From Pegoplata infirma (Eukaryota; Arthropoda; Insecta; Diptera; Anthomyiidae): a DNA stretch of 64,000 nt. Location of the stretch: positions 151,375,844 through 151,439,843 of the forward strand of contig OY992537.1 in assembly GCA_963921195.1 (NCBI GenBank). Reading direction: 5' to 3'. A model generated the notes under the pieces. It did no database searches. It was not told the DNA's origin and saw only the letters and a list, made by a program, of their open reading frames with translations. A program made the position numbers and the translations under genes. Positions 54,511 to 64,000 of this stretch are shown piece by piece (the first letter of the stretch is position 1; every line of letters starts with the position of its first letter).

Positions 54511-55515
54511 CACTCGAGAAAATTGTACAAAAAGGGTCAGTTGGTCGGTGGTAAATTAAATCCTACACAACATTTATTACATTAATATGGATTTATTCTG
54601 TGAAAATTTTAAATTCAACAAATATACAAATTTTTACAAAAATTTATTGAAAATTTATTTTAGCATAAATGTGGTAATTTTTAGCATTATTTTTAGTCAT
54701 ATTTTCTAATAATTTTGGAATATTTCACCATATCTCTTTTGGTATATTTTACCAAGTTTTTACTTAAATAGCATTAGCATTTTCTTCAAAATTTTTTACA
54801 TAAGTGTTTTGGCTAAATTACGAAAACTACTTCGTCGGTTGTAGTTTTAGCATATTTTTGGTAAAATTATGCCAGATTTTTGCTCACTCCGACACAAGTT
54901 TTTTTTTGCGTGTATATTTATACGCGACTCGTATTTGTATAATTATACGAGGTGGTTTTTATGAATGCCCTTTTTGATTACCTGGTATTACTTACACAAT
55001 TGTCAAAACAAAAAAACTAATTTTTGTTTTTGGAAAATTTACAATGCCACAAAAAAAACAAAATTTCAAACAATTAATAAATTCTAAATTAATTAATAAA
55101 TTTACTGCAAACAAAAATATTTTTTTAATTTTTTTTAATATTTGTCATTTTTAACAAGATTGCCAAACTGTAAAAAAAACAAAAAAAAAATAGCAAAAAA
55201 AATATCAAAATTATTTGAACATTGGCAATCCTAAACCTGTATAATTATACGATACAAGTTTACGCACCAAAATATGTGTACAAATATATCAGAGGGCCAA
55301 TTCTGTTTCTGTGATAAATTTATCACTGAAAAAATAATGTTACTTTGCCTATTAGTATTCAATGAAGTAAACTGACATATTTTTTCATTCATACATTTTT
55401 CACAGAACCAGAATCGACCCCCAGGCCTCGTAAAATATTTTTGACAATAATTGTGTAAACTAACCAGATATACACGGTATACGAGGTGCTTATACGGTTA
55501 AATGAATACCACTAG

Positions 55516-55636
55516 CACAGACTAATACAGAATCGACATAAGTGACAGGTGTCAAAAAAGTATTCTTTAACCACATGGTAAATATTTTCAAATTATTCTA
55601 CGAATTAGGTTAGAAAGAGAAAACTGATATAAGAAA
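55516..55636 (-). mobile_element. Truncated M-family MITE
   Basis: About 120 bp of the reverse-orientation end of M (CACAGACTAATACAGA onward), broken where LINE-related sequence begins. Confidence 0.75.
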
Positions 55637-55687
55637 AAAATAAACAAAACCATAACACGGATCATATACACGAGGCTGTCACCATTT

Positions 55688-56100
55688 ATGAACGACCTAA
55701 GATGTGAACAAGCTGGCTTTAGACCTGGCCGCTCTTGTGTGGATCAACTAAATAGTCTCCGGGTAATCGTAGAGCAATCTGTTGAATGGCGCTCACCACT
55801 ATACTTAGCCTTCATAGATTTTGAAAAAGCCTTTGACACCCTTAACCATCATGCTATATGGAAAATACTTAAGTGTAGAGGTGTGCCGGAAAAGATAATT
55901 GAACTCATCAAAGAGCTATATGATTCTGCCTGTTGTCGAGTCTTGCACGAAGGTCAACTGGGTGAAAATCTTCCCATAAATGTTGATGTACGACAAGGCT
56001 GCATTTTATCACCACTCCTATTTAATATCGTTCTAGACACAGTGATGCGACAGGCAACGACTATGAGAAGAGGTATTACGTGGGGCTTACAGGGTAGTGT
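55688..56100 (+). pseudogene. RTE-like LINE RT fragment
   Basis: This open fragment encodes the middle of a reverse transcriptase: CEQAGFRPGRSCVDQ, the catalytic FIDFEKAFDTLNHHAIW, then DVRQGCILSPLLFN. It stops before the YADD motif. It resembles the remnant at 9909-10711 in motif spacing (GFRxGxSC, KAFDxxN, RQGCxLSPLLF) but is a separate copy. Both ends are broken, the left near the M fragment and the right near an AGGGTAGTGTG sequence at 56091. It is too short to act. Confidence 0.75.
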
Positions 56101-56357
56101 GAGGACAAAAGTCACACGTTCGTTTTTGTCCACACTATCGTATTATATATAAACATAATAAACCTTACCAACCCACATCAATTAAATGGTGACAATCGTA
56201 AACGCCATTAATAACAACCTCATAGTGGGATAACCTGGCTGGATATAAAACCCACCACACATATGTTATTCTCACCATACTGAGTATAGGCACAGTATAT
56301 ACAGTAGCGAAACTCTTAATGGTGAATTTTCCCCCTTTTTTATTCACCTCAATTAGC
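56101..56357. other. Unassigned non-coding flank
   Basis: About 260 bases with GTCCACACTATCG-like motifs at the left edge that may be the end of another element. No gene is seen. Confidence 0.35.
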
Positions 56358-56365
56358 TCACACGT

Positions 56366-56858
56366 CACTGTTGCCAACTATTTTTAACCAAAAACCTCTA
56401 AATTTCACTAAAAAAGCGCTAGAAACCGCCAAAAATAAATTTAGCGGGAAAAATTTAAAATTCTCCCGCTGAATTACGAAAAAAAGCGCTGAAAACTGAA
56501 TAACTTGGCATTTTTGATTGACAAAAAAGAAAAACTTAAAAAAAAACCTCCAAATTATTTTTTTTTTACAAAAATTGACTTTTCACTAAAAACGCGCAAG
56601 AAACCGCCGAAAAAAATTTAGCGGGAAAATTTTATATTTTCCCGCAAAAAAAAAGCGCTAAAATTCGACAAACTTTGCGATTTCGATTAAAAAAAAAGAA
56701 AAATTGGAAAAAACCTCTAAATTTTTCCCACTAAATCCAAACAAAAAGCGCTAGATTTTCCCGCTAAAGCACCGTTCCCGCTAAAACCAATTTTCCCCCG
56801 CTAAATCCAAACAAAAAGCGCTAGATTTAGCGGGAAAACCTCCAACTTGGCAACAGTG
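56366..56858. mobile_element. 493-bp hAT-like MITE
   Basis: The ends are CACTGTTGCCAA and TTGGCAACAGTG, with 8-bp TSD TCACACGT (56358-56365, 56859-56866). The arms repeat AAAAAGCGCTAGA and TTTAGCGGGAAAA. It is non-coding. The terminus is close to that of the element at 34009. Confidence 0.82.
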
Positions 56859-56974
56859 TCACACGTATAGGAAATGTGTGAATTCAACAAATTTGTCAGA
56901 AATTTGAATTTTAAAGACAGTTGTCTTTTTTTATTTATTTTTATTGTGTATATTTTTTTGTTTTCTTATTTAAA

Positions 56975-57042
56975 ACTCACAGAAAGTCTCAGATTCACAC
57001 ATTTTTCTTATAGAAAAGTATCAGATTCTGGGACATTTTTCC
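56975..57042. repeat. Palindromic minisatellite, edge of the second locus
   Basis: Two degenerate TCAGATTCTGGGAC units, separated from the main array at 58485 by element X. Confidence 0.75.
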
Positions 57043-57407
57043 TACACCCAAAAAATTTCCCAGTTACTGGCTACTAAATTTTTAACTAAGTCCCAGTTAA
57101 CATACCCCTAACTGGGCCTCAGTTGATTTCACTCGGTTGACAGTAACTAAGTTTTTATAAAATTTAAAATTTAACTGAATGGCCAGTTACTGGTAACAAA
57201 CTGATAATTAATTCTCTAAAATTCTGGAAAATAGTTGAAAATAACTGGTTTAAAAATAAAAACTGTCAATATGGATTTAAAATTTTACACCTTTTTTTGT
57301 CGATGAATAAAAGATCTTTACATGATTAAGATTTACGTTTTATTTAAGGAAAGTATTACAATACTATAAATGATTTCAGCTGCCTTGTTTTGACTATTTG
57401 ATTCATA

Positions 57408-58143
57408 CACCGAAAAAATTCCCCAGTTGTCCAGTTACGTAATTTCCCAGTTAATACTACATTTTTTAAAAATAACTGGCTTAGCCATCAGTAACTATGA
57501 TTTCAGTTAATAATAACAGTTTTTAAGTTACCCTGTATTTCAAATTCTTTTTAATTTGTCAAAATTAAAAAAAAAAAACAATTTCAAATAAAAACAAATA
57601 TTGTGTCCCTTAAAATCAAATCGTAAATTTATTTGGTACATGGTAAGAATTATTAATGTTCAAAGATATTTGTTAAATTATAAATTATATCGAAACATAT
57701 TTTTTTTGTTTATAGGTGACGGACAAGAAAATCCGGCCAAAATCAGAATTGCTTTAGTTACGGATGCTGATGGTGGAAAGTTAAAGCGAGTATATATTCA
57801 AAAAATGGAAGTAAAAATAATAAACTTTGTCTTATCATAAATGTATCAATAAAATTAATAAATAAATAATGATTTAGAGATTCCTTATTGCAAAAAAAAA
57901 AAATATTTAGAACAAAAAACAACCAACCCCTATATTAATTTTGTTATTTTTAACTAAGTATAGATTATTTTTCAAAGTAACTGGGAAAATCGTTACCATT
58001 ACCTGTCGCAATAATTGAATTTGGATTTTTTAAAAAAATTAATTACTATCAACTTATTTGAATAACTGGGCCTCAGTTAGGTGTATTTTAACTGGGATTC
58101 AGTTGAAATATTAGTAGCCAGTAACTGGGAAATTTTTTGGGTG
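57408..58143 (-). mobile_element. Element 'X', inner inverted copy
   Basis: Its left end is the CACCG type and its right end the CACCC type, so it is reversed relative to the outer copy. TA occurs at 57406-57407 and 58144-58145. It carries the exon-like segment at 57715. Confidence 0.78.
57715..57840 (+). pseudogene. Last-exon-like segment within element X
   Basis: TTTGTTTATAG at 57705-57715 looks like a splice acceptor. It is followed by an open segment GDGQENPAKIRIALVTDADG and another 22 codons to TAA at 57838, then AATAAA at about 57848. The composition is more protein-like than the surroundings. It may be part of the element's own gene or captured host coding sequence. I do not recognise the protein. 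Confidence 0.4.
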
Positions 58144-58484
58144 TAGACATTTCTCCCACCTCCTTCACATCTTCCTCACATCATTAGTTTACAAATTTTT
58201 CAATACTTGGTCTAAAAAATAATAATCTGTTTTTATCTTTTAATGAACCGAATTCGCAAAAAACTTACCATGGAAAAACAAGTTATAATAATCCTTTTTT
58301 TAATTTTGTAATAAAATGAAGTAATATAAAATTATTTAATTAATTGTTTTGACAATAAATTTCAAAATTACTGTTGTTTGTAACTGAAGCCTTAGTTGGC
58401 CATAATTATTCCAGTTATTTTCAAATATTTTAATTTCAACTGGGAATTTTCGTAACTATGCAACTGGGGAATTTTTTCGGTGTA

Positions 58485-59745
58485 CAGAAAATGTCTCAGA
58501 TTCTGGGACATTTTTCCTATAGAAAAAGTCTCAGATTCTGAGATATTTTTCCTATAGAAAAAGTCTCAGATTCTGGTACATTTTTCCTATAGAAAAAGTC
58601 TCAGATTCTGAGACATTTTTCCTATAGAAAAAGTCTCAGATTCTGAGACATTTTTCCTATAGAAAAAGTCTCAGATTCTGAGACATTTTTCCTATAGAAA
58701 AAGTCTCAGATTCTGAGACATTTTTCCTATAGAAAGTCTCAGATTCTGAAACATTTTTCCTATAGAAAAAGTCACAGATTCTGATTTTTCCTATAGAAAA
58801 AGTCTCAGATTCTGACACATTTTTCCTATAGAAAAAGTCTTAAATTCTGAGACATTTTTCCTATAGAAAAAGTGTTAGATTCTGAGACATTTTTCTTACA
58901 GAAAGTCACAGATTCTGAGACATTGTTCCTATAGAAAATGTCACAGACTCTGAGACATTTTTCCTATAGAAAAAGTCTTAAATTCTTACACATTTTTCCT
59001 ATAGAAAAAGTCTTAAATTCTGACACATTTTTCCTATAGAAAAAGTCTCAGATTCTGAGACATTTTTCCTATAGAAAAAGTCTCAGATTCTGAGACATTT
59101 TTCCTATAGAAAAAGTCTCAGATTCTGAGACATTTTTCCTATAGAAAGTCTCAGATTCTGAGACATTTTTCTATAGAAAAAGTCTCAGATTCTGAGACAT
59201 TTTTCCTATAGAAAAAGTCTCAGATTCTGAGACATTTTTCCAATAGAAAAAGTCTCAGATTCTGAGACATTTTTCCTATAGAAAAAGTCTCAGATTCTGA
59301 GACATTTTTCCTATAGAAAAAGTCTCAGATTCTGAGACATTTTTCCTATAGAAAAAGTCTCAGATTCTGAGACATTTTTCCTATAGAAAAAGTCTCAGAT
59401 TCTGAGACATTTTTCCTATAGAAAAAGTCTCAGATTCTGAGACATTTTTCCTATAGAAAAAGTCTCAGATTCTGAGACATTTTTCCTATAGAAAAAGTCT
59501 CAGATTCTGAGACATTTTTCCTATAGACAAAGTCTCAGATTCTGAGACATTTTTCCTATAGAAAAAGTCTCAGATTCTGAGACATTTTTCCTATAGAAAA
59601 AGTCTCAGATTCTGAGACATTTTTCCTATAGAAAAAGTCTCAGATTCTGAGACATTTTTCCTATAGAAAAAGTCTCAGATTCTAGAACATTTTTCCTACA
59701 GAAAAAGTCTCCGATTATGAGACAGTTTTCCTACAGAAAAAGGCC
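58485..59745. repeat. 35-bp palindromic minisatellite, homogeneous array
   Basis: About 36 units of AGTCTCAGATTCTGAGACAT plus TTTTCCTATAGAAAA, far more uniform than the array at 27.6 kb, especially at 59040-59680. GTCTCAGATTCTGAGAC is a 17-bp palindrome. Confidence 0.92.
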
Positions 59746-60045
59746 ATGTTCACACTACAACAACTTACCATGGTAAGTTGAGATGATTTTGCAATTTTTC
59801 TTTATGCTAGTACAATTTGAGATGATTTTGTAAATCACTATAGTGGTATTCAGAGTCTTGCTTGCCAGCCCTGGCACTGGTGGTAAAAGAGCACTTTTCA
59901 AAATTACTTTTCAAAATACATGTATTTTTTGATAGAAGTACTCTTTTGCTACATTGCCAGGGCTGGCAACAAGACTCTGAATACCTCTTATGTGATTTTG
60001 TTCAAAGGAAAATCACATAGTGATTTTAAAATCACGCAAGTCTGT
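59746..60045. mobile_element. Insertion in the minisatellite with nested 147-bp MITE
   Basis: About 300 bases of unrelated sequence start CATGTTCACACTACA. Nested at 59842-59988 is a MITE with ends AGTGGTATTCAGAGTCTTG and its inverse and TAT on both sides, containing GCCAGCCCTGGCA and its inverse. Confidence 0.6.
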
Positions 60046-60300
60046 ATACAGTAAAAGTCTCAGTTTCTGAGACATTTTTCCTACAGGGAAAGTCTCACAT
60101 TTTCGACACATTTTTCCTACAGAGAAGTCTCAGATTCTGAGAGGTTTTTCCTATAGAAAAAATCTTAGATTCTGATATATGTTTTCTATTGTAAAACTCT
60201 GAGATTCTGAGACAGTTTCTGTATAAAAAGTGTGTCAGATTCTGAGACAGTTTTCCTAAAGAAAAAGTTTTAGAATCTAAGAAATTTTTTTTAAAGAAAA
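60046..60300. repeat. Decayed right edge of the minisatellite
   Basis: About seven degenerate TCTCAGATTCTGAGA units follow the insertion and fade out at about 60300. Confidence 0.8.
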
Positions 60301-61250
60301 AGTCTTCTATTTTGCAAAAATCCGTTGTAGATTATTTCTGGAGAAATAAGATGAAGAAGAATAGATTTTTCTCAAAAGAATATTAGCTGTGTTTTGCAAT
60401 CATTTGGATTAGGATTTACCATACAAAATGTGTACTTAATAAATATTATTATTATTAAAGATTAGCACACATTTGACTCTCCCTGTTGTGGAATGTATTT
60501 TATACAGAGCTTTTGTAATATTCTTATAGCATACTTTAAGGGCGCAAAAAAAATATCCCCATCAAATCATGCAGGAAGTAAAAGCTCTTTTGTTTAAAAC
60601 TTTCATTATTTGAACTTTTTAGCATTTTTAAAGCACACTTTTGGGGTAATATTAGAAAATGTACTTAATAAGTACATATAATTGAAAAACACAACAATTG
60701 TCAGTTTTGTATGATTAATGAAATTTTGTTGAATATTTGAGAGACACACACTGCTTCCAATTTTAATATTGTTGACCTTCCCCCAATAGCTATTGGTGAT
60801 GATTAATATATGTATGTTCATCTAAAAAAGTATTTAATTCAAATTTTTATAGGCATATATTAAAGTTTGAATGCAAATTTACCTTTCTAAAAGATAGTTT
60901 TATATTTTATATTTTTTACTTTTATTTTTTATAATGTAAATATTTAGAAAATTAAAAGTTAACCGTCAAATTTGAATGTGGTGATTTTAAAATTATGACG
61001 TGTTCGTGGTTAGTTTCATAAAAATTATGACATTTCGATGTAACACCCAAAACAGTATGCTATAAAAAATTTTCTAATCGACAATTATTATAATGGGTGT
61101 TTTGTAAGTAATCAAATTGTTAAATTTTTTTTTTCATAATTTTTATACAAATAAATAAATTTTATATATTTTTAACAATTATGCACGTTATTTAATACGA
61201 GAAATTAAAATAAAATGGTTGTTTGATGCATAATAATGCTCATTTTATTA
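60301..61250. other. AT-rich non-coding stretch
   Basis: No supported gene, only short AT-rich frames. It ends in the region where the LTR of the next element should begin (between about 61250 and 61400). Confidence 0.5.
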
Positions 61251-61379
61251 AATTTGTTAAGTGAACACCAAAATTACTATTACATCCTGTATCGAAATTT
61301 ACCAATACAAATAAAACAAAATGTGATAATATTAGTGACAGAATGACTCAAATAAACCTAAAAAAAGAGTTTCACTACT

Positions 61380-62645
61380 GTATATACTGTGGTATAGGTA
61401 TCAGCTGTTCAACCAGTATATAAGTAACAGCAATCAACAAACTCGTTCAGTTTTCAGTTTGCTGGTGGTCGTGAAGCAGTACACTTGGGTAAGTCTCTAG
61501 TTTACTAAGTCTATCGCGTCTAGGGAGTGCTGTCGCCAGGTTCCCTAGCTTGGATTATTTTCTCTGCTTGCGTCTAGGGAGTGCTGTCGCCAGGTGCCCT
61601 AGCTTGGATTATTTTCTCTGCTCGCGTCTAGGGAGTGCTGTCGCCAGGTGCCCTAGCTTGGATTATTTTCTCTGTTCGCGTCTAGGGATTGCTGTCGCCA
61701 GGTGCCCTAGCTTGGATTATTTTCTCTGCTCGCGTCTAGGGAGTGCTGTCGCCAGATGCCCTAGCTTGGATTATTTCCGCCGCTCGCGTCTAGGGAGTGC
61801 TGTCGCCAGGTGCCCTAGCTTGGATTATTTTCTCTGCTCGCGTCTAGGGAGTGCTGTCGCCAGGTGCCCTAGCTTGGATTATTTTCTCTGCTCGCGTCTA
61901 GGGAGTGCTGTCGCCAGGTGCCCTAGCTTGGATTATTTTCTCTGCTCGCGTCTAGGGAGTGCTGCCGCCAGGTGCCCTAGCTTGGATTATTTTCTCTGCT
62001 CGCGTCTAGGGAGTGCTGTCGCCAGGTGCCCTAGCTTGGATTATTTTCTCTGCTCGCGTCTAGGGAGTGCTGTCACCAGGTGCCCTAGCTTGGATTATTT
62101 CCGCCGCTCGCGTCTAGGGAGTGCTGTCGCCAGGTGCCCTAGCTTGGATTATTTCCGCCGCTCGCGTCTAGGGAGTGCTGTCGCCAGGTGCCCTAGCTTG
62201 GATTATTTTCGCTGCTCGCATCTAGGGAGTGCTGTCGCCAGGTGCCCTAGCTTGGACTATTTTCGCTCCTCGCGTCTAGGGAGTGCTGTCGCCAGGTGCC
62301 CTAGCTTGGATTATTTCCGCTGCTCGCGTCTAGGGAGTGCTGTCGCCAGGTGCCCTAGCTTGGATTATTTCCGCTGTTCGCGTATAGGGAGTGCTGTCGC
62401 CAGGTGCCCTAGCTTGGAATTTACTTCGCCGCCTCCGTTCCGCCAGCCCGATCACCGGTCGCCGTTCCCTAGTTTTAGTTTTACTCTCTTTATTTTGTAG
62501 TGTAAGTTTATTCAATAAATGAATTATTTATTATAACATTTTAACAACCAGTCTTTTACTCTCGGTCTCAGCAAATACAAATTTCTGTGACGATCCCTAC
62601 CCCCGCGAGCTATACCCCAGCTAACGGAGGAAACTCGTCGTTACA
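61380..62645 (+). repeat. 5' LTR of a second Ty3/gypsy element (start uncertain)
   Basis: The end is clear: GTCGTTACA at 62645 followed by the primer site. A TATA box (TATATAAG) lies at 61417-61424, AATAAA at 62514-62519, and the 54-bp repeat lies between them, in the transcribed leader part. The LTR start cannot be placed without a second copy; several TGT candidates exist from 61253 to 61380. Confidence 0.65.
61516..62418 (+). repeat. 54-bp tandem repeat, about 16.7 units, inside the LTR
   Basis: The unit starts TCTAGGGAGTGCTGTCGCCA and contains AGGTGCCCTAGCTTGGATTA. Units differ at a few positions, mainly TTTTCTCTGCT against TTTCCGCCGCT, which group into blocks (TTCTCTGCT mostly at left, CCGCCGCT and CGCTGCT at right). 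Because 54 is divisible by three, it leaves a 316-codon frame open, which I do not regard as a gene. Confidence 0.93.
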
Positions 62646-62646
62646 G

Positions 62647-62664
62647 TGGCGCCCGAGCAGGGAC
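62647..62664 (+). promoter_or_regulatory. tRNA-Lys-like primer binding site
   Basis: TGGCGCCCGAGCAGGGAC begins one base after the LTR end. It is complementary to the 3' end of a tRNA-Lys of the type used by lentiviruses, with one difference. Confidence 0.82.
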
Positions 62665-62795
62665 TTGAGAGTAAAAGAAAGACTACGGTAAAAGGTAGTT
62701 GGTTAATTTTTTGAATAAACTACATAGTTCCGGGACAAGAGAGTGAAACGGATAAAAATACGTGGATAAAAAGAAGTATTCCCGGAATTCAAGTT

Positions 62796-63326
62796 TTGGT
62801 AAGGAAAATGTCCATAGTGGCAAACGCTGACCGAGTACGGAAATGGAATACACAATTCGACGGTGAAACATATCCCTTCGAGTTCATAGATAGACTGACG
62901 GAATTAGCGCCTCTGTACGCCATGGATGTTGACGTTCTACCCCAATTAATGCCATTGTTCCTCACAGGGAAAGCATTAATCTGGTTTCGAAACAATCGTC
63001 GCAATTGGAAGACCTGGTCCGCCTTCAAACGAGATTTTCTAAAATTCTTTCTACCTCGGCGTTACTTTGATCACCTGGAGGACACCATTCGCCAAAGGTA
63101 TCAACTTTCCCAGGAAGACTTTAAAAGCTACGTCCTGTCTCTTCAAAACCTTATGAGACACGGCAACTTCCCTAAGAAACAACAACTGGAACGGATCTAT
63201 CGAAATGCCTTGCCCAAATATCGTTGGTACATCCGCCAAAAGGATTTTTCCACACTGGACGAACTATTGGAACTTGCTGGAGACCTTGAGTGCATTCCCG
63301 CCTCTCCTCACCATACGGAAGAATGA
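62796..63326 (+). CDS. Gypsy-type Gag (capsid part, apparently short)
   Basis: This 176-codon frame starts 130 bp after the primer site. Residues 12-165 have the features of a Ty3/gypsy capsid: KWNTQFDGETYPFEF, ALIWFRNNRRNW, FKRDFLKFFLPRRYFD and LMRHGNFPKKQQLERIYRNA. The frame stops at TGA before any zinc knuckle or protease. No knuckle is found in the following 360 bp, so either this family lacks one or the copy has a deletion. The first ATG gives the longest frame; a second at codon 5 is also possible. Confidence 0.78.
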   Translation: MVRKMSIVANADRVRKWNTQFDGETYPFEFIDRLTELAPLYAMDVDVLPQLMPLFLTGKALIWFRNNRRNWKTWSAFKRDFLKFFLPRRYFDHLEDTIRQRYQLSQEDFKSYVLSLQNLMRHGNFPKKQQLERIYRNALPKYRWYIRQKDFSTLDELLELAGDLECIPASPHHTEE

Positions 63327-63685
63327 CTTCGACTCGTAACTATCGATAAAGTCCCCTCGGACGTCAACTGCACTCAGCAAACATCATCAGCCGCCTCAAA
63401 TTTCCAGCCACTCACGGTCAACGCAAGGTATACCCAACCAATCCCCAGCAGCAATGTTGGCCAACCACGCCGGTCCACCGAGGGCCAACTACTCGCCGGA
63501 CCCGCACGTTCCCTTCAGTCTGTCAGCAGTAGGCCCGCCCAAGATTTATCACCTAGAACATCATCCGTAGAAGACACCATTCCTACACCAAGTCATGTAC
63601 CAGTCGAGGAACATAGCCCCGAGGATCAAGCTACAATCCAGAGTTTTATCGAAAAAGAATTACAAAAATTTCGAGACATGGTTTG
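63327..63685 (+). other. Gag-Pol linker of the gypsy element, broken
   Basis: Proline- and serine-rich in several frames. A segment IEKELQKFRDM (to about 63681) looks like the lead-in to RT but is one frame away from it, so a small indel lies near 63683. There is no aspartic protease motif, although one is expected here. Confidence 0.5.
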
Positions 63686-64000
63686 TCCACCGCAGCTAAA
63701 CACCGGATAGTAGTCACTGACGATCGGTCGTTTAAACTTAGATATGCACCCCGAAACCCAGCAATGCAGGCCATAATCGATGCAAAAATCAATGAGCTCT
63801 TAGCCAATGGTTGCATAGAACCTTCAAGAAGTCCGTACAGCTCCCCGATCACTCTCGCGCAGAAGAAGAACGGAACCTGGAGGTTGCGCATCGATTTTAG
63901 GCACCTGAATTCCAAATCTGATCCCGATGCGTACCCGCTTCCTCGAATTTCAACGATATTAGACCGCCTCAGGGAGGCCAAATATGTGAGTAGTCTGGAC
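63686..64000 (+). CDS. Start of gypsy reverse transcriptase (cut by window end)
   Basis: The frame opens at TCC 63686 and runs to the window edge. It gives the beginning of a Ty3/gypsy RT: APRNPAMQAIIDAKINELL, IEPSRSPYSSPITLAQKKNG, LRIDFRHLNSKS and YPLPRIS, leading toward the first catalytic aspartate. Polymerase motifs beyond that lie outside the window. An antisense frame over the same bases (63646-63981) is a shadow. Confidence 0.82.

Larger units (their letters stand above)
53631..54912. mobile_element. TA-flanked element 'Z' carrying duplicated exon-like segments
   Basis: The ends are CACGCAAAAAAAAAAATC and an inverted A/T-rich counterpart ending TTTTTTTTTGCGTG, with TA on both sides (53629-53630, 54913-54914). 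Its middle holds two related ~240-bp blocks, each like an exon, a short intron and an exon. This looks like capture of a host gene fragment by a TIR element. Confidence 0.7.
53611..55512. mobile_element. TA-flanked element 'Y'
   Basis: The ends are GTGTTATTCATTTAACCGTA and the inverse (TACGGTTAAATGAATACCAC), with TA at 53609-53610 and 55513-55514. The right part has palindromic TATAATTATACGA motifs. Element Z is nested 20 bases inside its left end. It has no recognised gene of its own. Confidence 0.75.
57045..58482 (+). mobile_element. TA-flanked element 'X', outer copy
   Basis: The left end is CACCCAAAAAATTTCCCAG and the right end, read inverted, CACCGAAAAAATTCCCCAG. TA lies at 57043-57044 and 58483-58484, with minisatellite on both sides. 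A second X copy is inserted inside in reverse. Confidence 0.78.

Noticed and set aside
61550..62500. 316-codon open frame made of an 18-residue repeat
   Set aside because: It is the translation of the 54-bp LTR tandem repeat. The period is a multiple of three and the repeat unit has no stop in this frame, so openness is automatic. It has no start context and lies in the LTR leader.

Overview
The window is AT-rich eukaryotic DNA that is almost entirely nested transposable elements. The families point to a higher dipteran fly, perhaps a calyptrate, but no gene fixes the species: Jockey-, RTE- and LOA-type LINEs, Ty3/gypsy elements with tRNA-Lys-like primer sites, an intact DD37E mariner, many hAT- and Harbinger-like MITEs, and a ZAD-type exon. 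There are no bacterial-style genes, tRNAs, rRNAs or CRISPR arrays. Most element borders below were set by finding a target-site duplication (TSD) next to terminal inverted repeats (TIRs).

Layout. 0-14 kb: a LINE 3' end, then an RTE-like LINE split by an 8.3-kb composite of a hAT-like foldback family. Inside that composite sits a near-intact Jockey LINE (2867-7878). A second foldback pair (10712-13247) joins the RTE LINE to the 3' end of a gypsy element. 14-20 kb: non-coding, with PIF/Harbinger-like elements at 17.3-18.4 kb. 19.9-26.6 kb: a complete, young Ty3/gypsy element on the minus strand with 4-bp TSDs. 26.7-31 kb: a TA-flanked TIR element, then a 35-bp palindromic minisatellite into which an intact DD37E mariner (28871-30167) has inserted.

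31-44 kb: two inverted copies of a 0.37-kb hAT MITE ('R'). One holds a foldback with poly-G/poly-C ends. The other lies inside a 10.8-kb hAT composite and holds a Harbinger-like element and a 5.2-kb LOA-type LINE. 44-48 kb: more nested hAT and TIR elements. 48.5-49.0 kb: the only likely host gene piece, a ZAD first exon on the minus strand ending at a splice donor. 49.2-53.6 kb: a 300-bp MITE ('M') that has inserted repeatedly into its own copies with 7-bp TSDs, building a resolvable tandem-like stack. 53.6-60.3 kb: TA-flanked TIR elements carrying exon-like segments, a LINE fragment, a hAT MITE and a second minisatellite. 61.2-64.0 kb: the 5' part of another gypsy element whose LTR contains a 54-bp repeat of about 16 units.

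Only the mariner transposase is intact and potentially active. The Jockey ORF2 has one nonsense codon. The 19.9-26.6-kb gypsy has one nonsense codon and one frameshift. The LOA ORF2 has two frameshifts. The main novelty is structural: MITE self-insertion that makes satellite-like arrays, repeated use of ACTTAG targets by unrelated Harbinger-type MITEs, a homopolymer-ended foldback, and TIR elements with spliceable gene-like pieces.
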